Shown here in pieces: positions 29,779 to 39,945 of a stretch of DNA of 64,000 nucleotides. This stretch comes from Adiantum capillus-veneris. Taxonomy: Eukaryota; Streptophyta; Polypodiopsida; Polypodiales; Pteridaceae. The position numbers were made by a program, and so were the translations under genes. Position 1 is the first letter of the stretch; each line of letters opens with the position of its first letter. Where the stretch lies: positions 90,910,840-90,974,839 of the forward strand of contig CM043971.1 of NCBI GenBank assembly GCA_014529385.2, read 5' to 3'. A model generated the notes under the pieces. The model was not told the DNA's origin. It saw only the letters and a program-made list of their open reading frames with translations, and did no database searches.

Positions 29779-30981
29779 TTCTAAAATGGATGACAAATAG
29801 GTAGGTTAGGGGTCTGGATTGTGTTTTGAGTTTGTTTTCTAGGAGTTTTAATTTTTTCACACTGACATGCCTCCTAGAGATATAGTGCTTGTTTTTTGGA
29901 TGTGTTAGGTAGGACTTATATGGATCTCCATCCACATGGCTGAGGACATCTGCTTCGATGAAATGAGAAACTCCATACCTCGAGGTGTACCACTTTCCAT
30001 GATTCATGTTGGGGGATATGTATAATTGCTAATAATGATTTTTCATGGTTTGTTTGAGTGCAATAGTTATGTTTGTTATCTGCCATTATAGATGTATAAA
30101 TTTGTCTTTGCTTAAGTTGATGGAACTAGAGTTTAATCTTATGGATGAGCCTTGAGATTAGGAGACCGTGACTTTAGGTTAACTCATTTACTTGACCACT
30201 AGGCCTAGCTGATAAAATTATCTGAGTATTTGAGACCTTAGGAATGTTTAAGGCATAGAGAAGCTTGCTCACTTAAACAACAAAAACACTAGTGAGAATA
30301 CAAAGGAAATGGAAGAAAAAAACATAAGTGCCACAAATGAAAAATCTAATGCTGGAAGAGAAATCGTGGCTTGATTTGGTACTTCACTCACATGTATTGT
30401 CTATGGTACTAGAGCCCTAGAGGTTCCCAGTGTGGGCACTTTTCCTTGAGAAGCAAAAAGCCCTGGACATACAAAATAAGCACACACGTCAAATGATTGT
30501 GAACCAAAGTAAAAAAGAGAAAAATAAAAAAATGAATGACATTTAAAAGACTTCCATCAAGCTTACAGTTAACATTTCAAGCTTTTGTTTACAGTTGTGA
30601 GAGCTAGTTGGCTAATCAAAGCTGAAAAGCACAATTAGGGAATCTTGCATTTAGATAATCTTCTTAGCTTAGCTAGTACTAGAGTAGTTGTTTTAACCTT
30701 AGTCATAGCTAACTAATTGATAGACTCACCTATAAGACCAAAACTCTTGATTAATTAATTTACTCAAAGTGCGATTTATTTGTCCTTAATGGCAGTCTAA
30801 CATTTCATAAATCTTGCATTTACTCATTTCCACATGTACTTTACATTCCCCTCATGATTTATGGAAATATAATTCCGCTTGCTGAAACAATGACTTTCCC
30901 TTGCAGATTCAAATCCAGATGCTCTACAACATGGACATAACAAGCTTCAACTCAATAGCTTCCGAGGACGGAATCTACATC
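29779..30981 (+). other. 3' region of element A, no gene seen
   Basis: About 1.2 kb of AT-rich DNA between ORFX and the terminal purine tract, without a plausible ORF, terminal repeat or RNA gene. Confidence 0.55.
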
Positions 30982-30994
30982 AGGAAGGGGGGCA
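30982..30994 (+). promoter_or_regulatory. Terminal polypurine tract of element A
   Basis: AGGAAGGGGGGCA directly precedes the TGTTAACC start of the 3' LTR. Confidence 0.8.
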
Positions 30995-31610
30995 TGTTAA
31001 CCCTCACGGCTCACGGACACCCTATCACCTACGACGGACGTTCTAACCCACGGCGGACATTGTATTATTTATTTGGTAGAGTCGGGTACCGGGCTTGTCG
31101 GTCCAATAGGAAAAGGGTAAGAGTGATCGCCGATGAGAGGCGCACTCTAACTGGAACATTCAAGGGATTAGTTGGCTAAGCATGGGCGCCCAAGTGTGAA
31201 TGGGGTGAGCTCATATAAAAGTCAACTAAACCTAAAATTCACTCATTCTCTCATTTGTGCAATTGAAGAGTGCTCTTGCTCCATCTCCTTCTTCTTCTTC
31301 TTCATCTCTTTGTGTGTGTTTGAGAGAGAGAGAGAGAGAGAGAGTGAGAGAGGGAGAGAGAGGGACTGTGTGGGCGATCGAGCATTACGAAGGCACGACG
31401 GCGGTGAAGAGGTTGAGCACGGCGTAGCGGCGTCTCCTTCTTCTTCGCGGCGAGGAATCCTCCACGAAGCAAGCGTAGAGCAGTGAGTGACACACCATCG
31501 CCTTGTTTGAGCTTACTAGTTTAGGCTTGTTGTGTGCTTGGAGCCATTTGTGGCTCGCACACGATGTATCGGCAAGTTCCTTGCATTGACACGTGCGACA
31601 TACGCGCACA
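30995..31610 (+). repeat. 3' LTR of element A
   Basis: 616 bp ending CGCGCACA, followed by the target duplicate CCTGT. It contains TATAAAA at 31214-31220 and a (GA)n tract near 31322-31365. Confidence 0.88.
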
Positions 31611-31739
31611 CCTGTTCAATTTAGAGTGACTCTAGTAAGTTTCGCATACAGTTAAAAACTTATGAATATTTAAAAGAAATCTCATAAAGTCAAAATAAGA
31701 GAAAATTATTCATAAAACATGTTTTTCCATACCCGGTTC

Positions 31740-33231
31740 TTACCTTTTAGATGAGTCATTGTAATCATTTACAAGGTTTGCATTATCCTTTAACTGGACG
31801 CCTTGCATCCACTTTGCATCTTTGAAAGGATAGTTATTGAACTTGAGAAGATATTTTTGGATAGTCTTACCACTTCTTAAAACCTTGTCTTCATGTTGTA
31901 GGATGCTCTCAGACTGCACAATCTCTTCTTGACCTTCAAACTCGGGTGGATCTTTAGTTACTGGTTCTTTGGGTGGCTTGCCCTTATAAGGTTTCAAAAG
32001 GATCACACAAAAATCATTAGGAATTAGGCAAGTGTTAGGTAACCTTAATCTATAATCCAATTCATTGATTGGCTTAAGGATCTAAAATGGGCCATACTAT
32101 GTTTTTGCTAGCTTAGCATATTATTTTTGATGACCTATTGGGCGTCCGTTTTTTCCCTTGCCAATATTATGGTTTAAACAGGCTTTAGAACATTTAAGCA
32201 ATACCCAATCATTGTCTCTGAAGGTCGAGGCTCTTCTATGCTTATTAGCAGCAAGCCTTTTTTTATGTTGCGTGATGGATATAGTTTCTTTAATCTTGTT
32301 AAAAGATTATTTAAGGTCTCTACTATACTCATCAACAACAAAAATCTTTCGAAGTGTCTTTACTATCAATGGGATCTTGGGTCTTCCTTCAATTACCTCG
32401 AAGGGTGCCTTTCCTGTAGAAGTATGGAAAATGTTATTGTATGCATACTCTACTAAGGGTAAATACTTTTCCCATTGATCTCTTTGATTTTACTTTTGTA
32501 ACTTAGGCTTTGAGTAGATCAATTATAGTCTCACTTTGGCCATCCGTTTGTGGGTGATATGCCGAGGAGAAATTCAACTTACTACCCAAATTCTTGAAGA
32601 GACCTTTCCAAAAAAATTCTTGGCAGATACTATAGATGTTCGTAAGACATGATATTTGGAGATCTGTGATTTCCGTATGATGTGCTTGAATTTCTGACCG
32701 GTATAAAGTGTGTTTTACTAAATTGGTCTACTATTGCCCATATCTCCATATTCCCATGAATAGATCTTGGCAATCCAAAGATGAAATCCATGGATATACT
32801 CTCCCATGGGGAATTAGTTATAGGCAATGGCTGAAGCAAGCTAGGATACTTTCCTCTATCATACTTTGTCTTTTGTCATACAATGTATTTGGCAAGATAA
32901 TCTGGTATGTTTGCCTTCATTGTTGGCCAATAAAAGGACATTTCTAGTCCCTTAAAGTATCTTGAATCCCTCTATGTCCCGCATAAGGGGAATCATGGGG
33001 CTCATACACAAATTTTTCACATAAGCTATGTGTAAAACATAACCTATTTCCATCGAGCAGATAACCATCTTGTACATTATATGGTTCCTGTTTCTTCCCC
33101 AATGCGATAGCTGACATTACATCTTTGAAGTTTGGCTCCATAGCATACTCATCTATCATAGAAGATAGATCATTGTAAATAGCCATTGATACAATATTCA
33201 CCTTTTGTCTTTGTGAAAGAGAATTGTCCAC
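31740..33231 (-). pseudogene. E1 integrase and C-terminal chromodomain
   Basis: In reading order: an integrase zinc-binding region (LCEKFVYEPHDSPYAGHRGIQ, then YWPTMKANI and VCQKTKYDR) and core ([29 protein letters not shown]). Further pieces across frames include WRKYLPLVEYAYNN and STGKAPFEV. The C-terminus (31740-32060) reads ILQHEDKVLRSGKTIQKYLLKF then NYPFKDAKWM, which fits the chromodomain pattern I-L-x-x-R-x-x-x-x-x...Y-L-V-K-W-x-x-x-x...A-T-W-E. Chromodomains steer integration toward particular chromatin. Stops and shifts make it non-functional. Confidence 0.8.
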
Positions 33232-33239
33232 TTGGTTGT

Positions 33240-34153
33240 GCTTACCAGTAATGTGAGAAATATGAAAGTTACTGTGTTAGCCCATCTCATTTTCTTATCA
33301 CTGACTTTGGGGATTTGTGCGCAAAATAAATGGAGTGCCTATGAGATAATGCTTCCATGCATAGGCATTTAAAATGGCCAGTAGATCTTTTTCATAAGAT
33401 TATTTTCTTGGTCATTTAATCTCCTACTTTTGTATGCTATGGCATGCCCTTCTTAAAGAAACACAACCCCAAGGCAATGTCCACAAGCATCACATTAGAC
33501 TTCAAAAGGTTTTGAGAGGTTTGATAGTATAAACACTAGTTGAGAGATTAGTTCGCTTTAAGATTTTCAAAAGATTCATTCTCTTTCATAGTCCATACAT
33601 ATTTAGTATTGTTTTTAGTTAAGTTATACAATGGCCCTGCTATGAATGAGAATTTTTCTATGAAGCATCTATAGACACACACATTCTTATAAGCTTCTCA
33701 ATTCATGTAGATTCATTGGTATAGGTCATCCTTTTATTACCTCTAACTTTTTAAGGTCCATTCATATCCTTGATTCGGAGTTAATATGACCTAGATATTG
33801 AATCTCTTTTAAGAAAAAATCACTTTTCTTTTTATTAATATAAAGCTCATTATATCTCAAAACTTGAAATATTATCTGAAGACGCTACTTGTGTTCCTTA
33901 ATAAACTTAGATAAACTATGATGATCGTCCATTTTTCCACAAGCTCGTTCACTTGCCTCATAATATCCTCTTGTTGAGCTTGTGAGACTCGATAAGGAGG
34001 CTTATTAGGAGGTGAACTACTAGGTAGAAGTTCTATGGTATAGTCATCTTGTCCTCTTCTAGGAGGTAAACGACCAGGTAGAAGTTCTATGTTTATGATC
34101 ATCTTGTCCTCTTCTAGGAGGTAACTCCCTAGGAATGTCAGCCACAAATACAT
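33240..34153 (-). pseudogene. E1 reverse transcriptase start and RNase H remnant
   Basis: 33872-34153 encodes the N-terminal part of gypsy reverse transcriptase: LPPRRGQDDYTIELLP, then PYRVSQAQQEDIMRQVNELVEK. Across frames, 33380-33520 gives an RNase H piece with CDACG..LGVVF and EGHAIAYKSRRLNDQE. The YMDD-containing core between them is missing or unrecognisable. A 54 bp in-frame tandem duplication (34027-34080 and 34081 onward) repeats the LPPRRGQDDYTIELLP-type segment. Confidence 0.7.
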
Positions 34154-34253
34154 CTTTTAGTTTCAGTTTTGACCTCATTAGGAACACATGCATCTTCCTA
34201 AGATTCTTTGACAAAAACCATGTAAGAAGAAAAATAACTTTTTAAAACTTTGT

Positions 34254-34740
34254 CTAGAGCTTGAGTAGTGGTATAGTGTTACCCGCACTATTTACATCAA
34301 GTGCAATATCCTTGTCCCTATGGGAAAAGAAGACTTTTCTTTTAGGAAACTTCATTGTGGTAGTTGCGCAATCAAACCATGGTGGTGCCCCTAGAATAAC
34401 ATCTTCATGCTTGAGTTGGGACATAAAGGAATCTTCTTTGTGTACATAACTTTGCACATGGATCCTTCGCTTCCCAATCAATGCAGTGATTGAGGCCTCT
34501 TCCCCTCTGAAAGATCCATCTGCTTTCACCACATCCTCATCTCAAAGTCATGGATTCCTAGCTTGGTAGCTAGCTCAACAGAGATAAATTTGTGGGTAGA
34601 ACCACGATCAAAAAGTATGAAAGCATCATGTTCTCTTACTTTTCCCCAAGCATAAGAGAGTGGTGCTCCTTTGCAAAGGCCTTCCTCTTTGAGCTTCCAC
34701 CATGCTAGCTCTAGGAGGGTCATTATGTTCACTTCTCTTA
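34254..34740 (-). pseudogene. E1 protease remnant
   Basis: 34526-34732 carries AFILFDRGSTHKFIS, matching the chromovirus protease site D-S-G-S-T-H-x-F-I with Ser changed to Arg. The next frame holds VILGAPPWFDCATT and KRKVFF, typical of the linker before the reverse transcriptase. A frame change separates the two. Broken. Confidence 0.7.
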
Positions 34741-35929
34741 GGGCATATCTGTGAAAGATGTCCTACTCCCCACACTTGAAGCACTTGTTTTCCTTATGAT
34801 AACGCTCTACCTCTTTAGGTGAAAGTTTGTTTTTACCTTTGTAGCCTTTATCGTTTGCCTTTTCTTTGTTGTTGTTGTTGTTGTTTTTGTTTTCATTAGC
34901 TTTGAAATAATTTTGCATAGCGCTGTTTGTCCCCTTTTGCTCAGTTTGTTCCTTAGCTTTTGTAGTCTTGGGGCCCTTCTTGTTCTCTTGTTAAAAGTAA
35001 TCCTTGAGGCAACCATCGTGTGATGTATGACCACCGAGATAGTTTTAGGATGTTGTGAGTTGACATACTCACTCATCTCTTTGGATAGGCTGGTAAAGTA
35101 TATCTTCTTGGATAGACAATGGCTTTGAGATGTAGCTCCCACAACTTATCCCTTGAGGTATGAAGCCCCAAAGACATGAAAGGCTTCTCCCTTGAAAGTT
35201 TTGTACCTCTCCCTTCAAAGTTTTTGATGCATGACTTCTTCTTGAACAGTTTTCCTTAGAGGTCCTTAAGGTATTTCCTCCTCATTACCCAAAGAGATTC
35301 TTCTTCTGGAGGTCTCACTAGAAGGCCTCACAAGAGCTCTCTCTTCTTGGGTACTTGGAGAAACTTGAAGAGCTTCTATTTAGATTTGAGCCTCCACTTG
35401 CAAAGTAGGGTTTCCCATAGCTTCTTAAAGCTTGTCAACAATATAGTTGACAACTCTTTGATCATCATCAATGGTTACACCATGTGCTAAATCCAGGTTG
35501 TCAATATAAATTATATTCTTTTGATTATGTTGTGCAATAATTTATGTATATGCCATCTCTTTCCTTGGAACTCCCAAAACCTTTGTTACTAGGCCTCTTA
35601 ACCCTTGAAAATAAGCACTCAAGTAACTACACTCGTGGTTTAGAATATTGTTAATTGCAAAGATTAGGGAAGTGGGTCTAACAGTGTTAGGGTGACACCA
35701 GTTCCTATCAAGGGGCTAATAGATCAATAATGGTTAAGCCATAGGCAAGTCTAAAAAGATTCCATTTATTAAGGCAATGATTCTCGATGGTGTCTCCCGT
35801 ATCCTACAAGCAGGTATGCCAACCGAGATTATAACTCCCAATCCCACTTACTCTATTGCAATGAACAACTCCAACCTTTCATAGATTACTCAAGGACCTC
35901 TCTTCTTAGGCAAGAAAAGAGAAACTTTA
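34741..35929 (-). pseudogene. E1 gag remnant
   Basis: A zinc knuckle at about 34755-34795 reads CFKCGE in one frame and GHLSQICPK in the next, so one indel splits a normal CX2CX4HX4C. Upstream, 34807-35142 is a basic segment with a Thr/Lys repeat. Gag homology before that is weak and full of stops. Confidence 0.5.
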
Positions 35930-35941
35930 GCTTTGATACCA
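35930..35941 (-). promoter_or_regulatory. E1 primer-binding site
   Basis: The minus strand reads TGGTATCAAAGC right after the LTR end (...CTCTAACA). It is one base off the initiator-Met primer site. Confidence 0.75.
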
Positions 35942-35942
35942 A

Positions 35943-36522
35943 TGTTAGAGAGATTAGTATTTTTATGCAATCACAATAAAAATAGATTATGAAAGGAGTT
36001 TTCCTTCAAGAAAATTCTTTAGAGGAGAACTATAAATTGACTCGAGCTAATTTTATTGCACCATTTATACACATTAGAACATTAAACCATGCACATAACT
36101 TGAACAGAATGACACAATTAAGATTGACAACTTATTGAGGACCGTCTTTGCTTGGAGTCGGTCCCCCCTCCAAAAGGACTTTGTATTATAATTATCTCAA
36201 TGAGAGCTTTGATTATAATACAATCTTGTGCTCTTGCAAATCTTTCCTCAAACCAAGAAGATGATGAAGTTTATGATTCCATGGTGTAACCCTCCTTCCC
36301 AAGCCCTAAACACCCTAGTGGGGAGAAAGAACTGTAGGGAAAGAGGTAGATGAGAGTGAAAAGAAGTATTTTTAAGCAAAGAAGTAGTATTTTGTATATG
36401 CTAACTCCATGGGCAAGACTTAAGCATAGATAGATTAATAGAGAAGAGGAAGAAGATCTTTTATGCATTCACTTGCTTGGATTTGCATCCACAAAAGAGC
36501 TTGAGCATCAAAACTCACTCGT
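35943..36522 (-). repeat. 5' LTR of E1, cut by the CACTA element
   Basis: Begins TGTTAGAGAG on the plus strand beside the primer site. 36119-36518 matches 1471-1857. The match stops exactly where CACTACAAG begins at 36523, so the rest of the LTR lies beyond the CACTA element or is lost. Confidence 0.75.
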
Positions 36523-36770
36523 CACTACAAGAGTTTCTTAAGACTAGTGATGCGTATAGCGACGCAAATGTATGGGGGTAGTTCTATCCTCAACGTCGCT
36601 AAAGCCATCGCTACTATCACCGATAGCAGAGTGTCGCTATATGCTTTTTTATTTGTGTCGCTATATGTGTTGCTATATGGCAAATTATATAGCAACGTTG
36701 ATAGAGATGCAAATAGAGATGCCGCATGTTTTTAATAGCGACGTATATAGCGACGATGCAGAGCCGTAAA
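36523..36770. repeat. CACTA terminal and subterminal repeats
   Basis: CACTACAAG starts the element. Motifs of the form (A)TAGCGACG / CGTCGCTA(T) appear about eight times in both orientations up to 36760, some with one mismatch. In CACTA elements such arrays bind the transposase. Confidence 0.75.
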
Positions 36771-37480
36771 TAATGATGCTCATAGAGATGCTACATCATA
36801 AATTTTTGGCGGCAACGCACACAATGCCTTGCCATTCAATTAACCATATGTATTGAACAAAATACAAAAGCAGTGAATTGACAAAAACATATAGTGAATT
36901 GACAAAAGCATTGTAGAACCAAAGTAAATTACATTGTTGTTCACAATTTACAAGAAAGTATTGTAGAACTAAATTACATTGTTGTTCTCAATTTACAAAA
37001 CCTATAGAGCCAATTACATTATTGTTTATAATCTACAAAATTGACATATACACATCATATCCTAATATGCTATATAGAAGTAAAACTAGCTAGTCTGATG
37101 TTGATTAATCTGACGTCTCATCGCGACTCAATGGTGCATTTGTCGAATTAAAAAAAAAAACAATAATTTTTTTTGTAAGTTTAAACATATAAACATAAAA
37201 CAATCTAATAACTTATTATTAAAATACAATAAATTTCAAAGATTAAAATTTACCAAGCCGGGTCGAGAGCTCAGATCGTCCATAAGGGTGTTTAAGCCCT
37301 TTCTGCCCCAGTACTCTTGCTCGTACGGTGTGGGATCATGTCCAATCATCAACCACTGTTCAAAACATACAAAGAAAACATTATATTAAAGTTTAAGATT
37401 ACAAATTATACCCAAAATTACTAAACCTAAAGAGCAATGCAGCAACACTTACAAAGTCAGCCTCAAATGACGCCCATCTG
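36771..37480. repeat. CACTA internal non-coding region with diverged tandem repeats
   Basis: Between about 36865 and 37035 a unit of about 55-60 bases, with AAATTACATTGTTGTTC and CAATTTACAA, recurs three times in diverged form. The remainder is AT-rich without genes. Confidence 0.5.
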
Positions 37481-37499
37481 TCGCTCCCCCAAGTGATGT

Positions 37500-38508
37500 G
37501 AGCTCCATGCCTCTACTCGCGCTCTGGCCGCCTCCTTTTGTTGCTTCCACTTGTCAAGATTCTCGCGCACTTCCTGCTTGGCAATCTTCCAATCTTCTTT
37601 ACTCAGTGGAGCTGGTCTGCTCCATCCACCCATGCTTTATTGCTTTCCTCACTTTGGAGCGCTTGTGCTTGCAGTACTAGCGCATCCGCACCCTCACCGA
37701 GTCTTCATTGAAGCGCTCGTCTCAATTTTCCATGGGAAACTTGTCATGCAACATGCTGAGGACTCTCTATTTCAATTCATTTGACACCTTTGACCATTTA
37801 TTTAATATGTAGTGCCAAAAAACCTTAGAGCACAAGCCGCGCATTCGCGTAATCACCTTTTTTCCGTCCTCATCTAAGATCAATCCTCTACTAACGTCGA
37901 TCGAGTATGGCAAGTCCTCTCGCGTGGGCCACCTAAACCTAGGTGTCAATGTAGGCGTCTCGAGACAGGGGTCTTGAGTGGTTTCTCCAGAGGGGTCATG
38001 GATGCAGGTGTCTCCATGGGACTCTGGGCTCCGAAGCTAGGAGTATCAAGTGGGGTGTGTCCCGGAGGAGTAGCTAGTGGTGTGAAGCGAGGAGTGTCGA
38101 GTGAGGTGATCCCCGAAGGAGTCACTGGCGGTGTGTAGCCAAGAGTGTCGGAAAGTCACGCAAAAGCCCGAGTAGAGGGCGACACTGTGGCCGGTATGGG
38201 GGCAGGAAAGAAGGTGGAGGTAAGGAGCCTCAATGACTACGAGGCGCTGTGGAAGTGTCAGTGGCACCTCCTCCATAATAGTCGCTACCTCCAACTCTAG
38301 AGCGTTGGTGCCTAGAACAGTGTGTAGATCGTCTAGTCAACACGAAGCTCTCAGAGTGCACTGATCGCTTTGAAGTAGAAAGAGATGAAGGAGTGGAATG
38401 ATGCACTGGTGCGTTGGCGTCATGGCGGGCATTGTACAACCTCCATTGCTCTGGGTCTAAGGAAGAGTAAAACGCATCTGGATCCATACCTACATTAACA
38501 AAACACAT
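37500..38508 (-). pseudogene. CACTA accessory protein, transposase-associated (TnpA/Ptta-like) remnant
   Basis: On the minus strand, 38230-38508 gives MCFVNVGMDPDAFYSSLDPEQWRL and a Ser/His-rich linker. 37767-37949 gives FRWPTREDLPYSIDVSRGLILDEDG and VFWHYILNKWSKVSNELK. Broken frames below 37767 continue with LSMLHDKFPMEN, DERFNEDSVRVRM and KHKRSKVRKAI. This layout resembles the second protein of plant CACTA elements, which binds the subterminal repeats, but the assignment is from pattern only. Stops interrupt it several times. Confidence 0.5.
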
Positions 38509-38514
38509 TTGGAG

Positions 38515-39330
38515 TTAAAACATATTAATGATAGATTTTGATTCACAGTTTGAAGTTAAAACTATTTGATTCACAATTAGATTCAAAATTTGAAGTTTCA
38601 CGGGTTTAGAATAGAGATAAAATGGGGCAAAATTGCTCAAATACAAAGTCCTTAACAAAAGGGAGCAAAATTTCTCTGAGACAATGTTCGTGACTTCAAG
38701 AGGTCTCTCTCTCATCCTTGCATAACTCAACTTAACTCCCTATATCTATGTAGAGCTCTCGATCTAAGCAAACGTCCGGAGTTTCATCCAAGAGGTCCTC
38801 TTCATGCATCCCTCCTGCAGAAGTAGTTACAGACTCGTCTAGTGCCACATCCGTGGCTTCTTGCTCATTCTTCTCTTCGGTCTCATCCACAGATGCCAAG
38901 GTAGCTGGCAAATTATAACCCTCGTACACACATACACTGCATGGGGCCACCTCTATAACATACCACCAGTTTGGCTACGACTTTGTAGGATGGAATATCA
39001 CCTACAAGAGCGACGTATCTTACATGAGTAGTAAAATCACACAAGTCCTCTAAAGTCGGATGAGGCAAAATTTAATGACTTACTTGTTCACAATGCTCAG
39101 GTAATACAAAAGTCTCTTAAAGGTCGGTCCACTTCTTGGTTGAGTCCACCTCAAGGAAACTAGACTCTCCTCTGCACACAGTAACATTGCGGCCCTCCAT
39201 GTTTATCTTGAATCATTGCACGTTGAAAAAGTCCACAAAAAACACCCTGTAGTCAAAATTTCTTGTAGCGTGCCGAAGTATGTGAGTTTCACTACCATAG
39301 GATCTACGTCGGAGGACTGTTGTCAGCTTG
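38515..39330 (-). pseudogene. CACTA transposase C-terminal or downstream segment, uncertain
   Basis: 38732-38950 is an acidic 72-residue piece ending CLDRELYIDIGS. Between 39050 and 39330 fragments such as YFGTLQEI, YRVFFVDFF and SSFLEVDSTKKWTDL suggest the DUF4216-like domain often found after TNP2 in plant CACTA elements. The match is weak and the frames are broken. Confidence 0.35.
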
Positions 39331-39945
39331 ATGTTTGAATTTTTCCACGACTCCACAATCTTGTGTAAAATGCTTTTTGTCAATCCAATGTACCATAAAA
39401 TGCCAACCTTTACACCATGATGTTGTGGATGACTTATACTACAACCAACAACGATAATGAGTGACCATCAATACAAAAAACTTGCCACGGATCAAAGATT
39501 TAAAAATATACCTTGGGATGCATCCTTGCGAGTACTCCCACTCCTCTTCGGTCACTTGTCCGCCGCGTTGTTCTGTGATTTTCATGGTATGTTGGTACGG
39601 TGGTTGTCTTCCCCATCTCCACTCATGGCGTGCTCTTTGTCACTCTTACTTTGCATCTCGTACTGTGAAATCCATTTTCTTGATATTGTGCAACCATCTT
39701 AAGCTCATGAATGTTGGTATGGTGGTCATCTTCCCCGTTTCCACTCATGGCATGCTCTTTGCCGCTCTTACTTTTCATCCTCGTACTGTGAAATCCACTT
39801 TTGCATCACTGGGTTGTGAAGCATGAAAAATCGATGACCTTATCCTCTAGATCCTCCGTCATGTTCTTTTCCACACCAAGGTTGCACATCACAATCCCAG
39901 AAATGCGCTCATCATCAATGGTGCCAAAGCGTATCTCTCACATGC

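Larger units (their letters stand above)
2498..31610 (+). mobile_element. Element A: Ty3/gypsy-like LTR retrotransposon, plus strand, with three nested insertions
   Basis: Two similar LTRs (from 2498 and 30995) start TGTTAACCC and are flanked by the direct repeat CCTGT at 2493-2497 and 31611-31615. The purine tract 30982-30994 precedes the right LTR. Inside, in order, are a very long gag split by elements E3, E4 and E5, a deletion junction near 26074, RNase H, integrase, a retropepsin-like domain after the integrase, and a small ORF at 29356. RNase H and integrase resemble the non-chromoviral gypsy clade (Athila/Tat-like) by motif style. Removing the insertions leaves an element of roughly 11 kb. 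Stops, a frameshift and the loss of protease and reverse transcriptase mean it cannot move on its own. Confidence 0.85.
31616..36522 (-). mobile_element. E1: chromovirus (Ty3/gypsy with chromodomain), minus strand, decayed
   Basis: On the minus strand from 36522 to 31616 it has an LTR, an initiator-Met-like primer site, gag with a zinc knuckle, protease, reverse transcriptase start, RNase H, integrase and a chromodomain. The element continues beyond A at 2497-1471. Frames are broken many times and the reverse transcriptase core is largely gone. It is the host of both element A (3' side) and the CACTA element E6 (inside its 5' LTR), so it is one of the oldest layers here. Confidence 0.82.
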
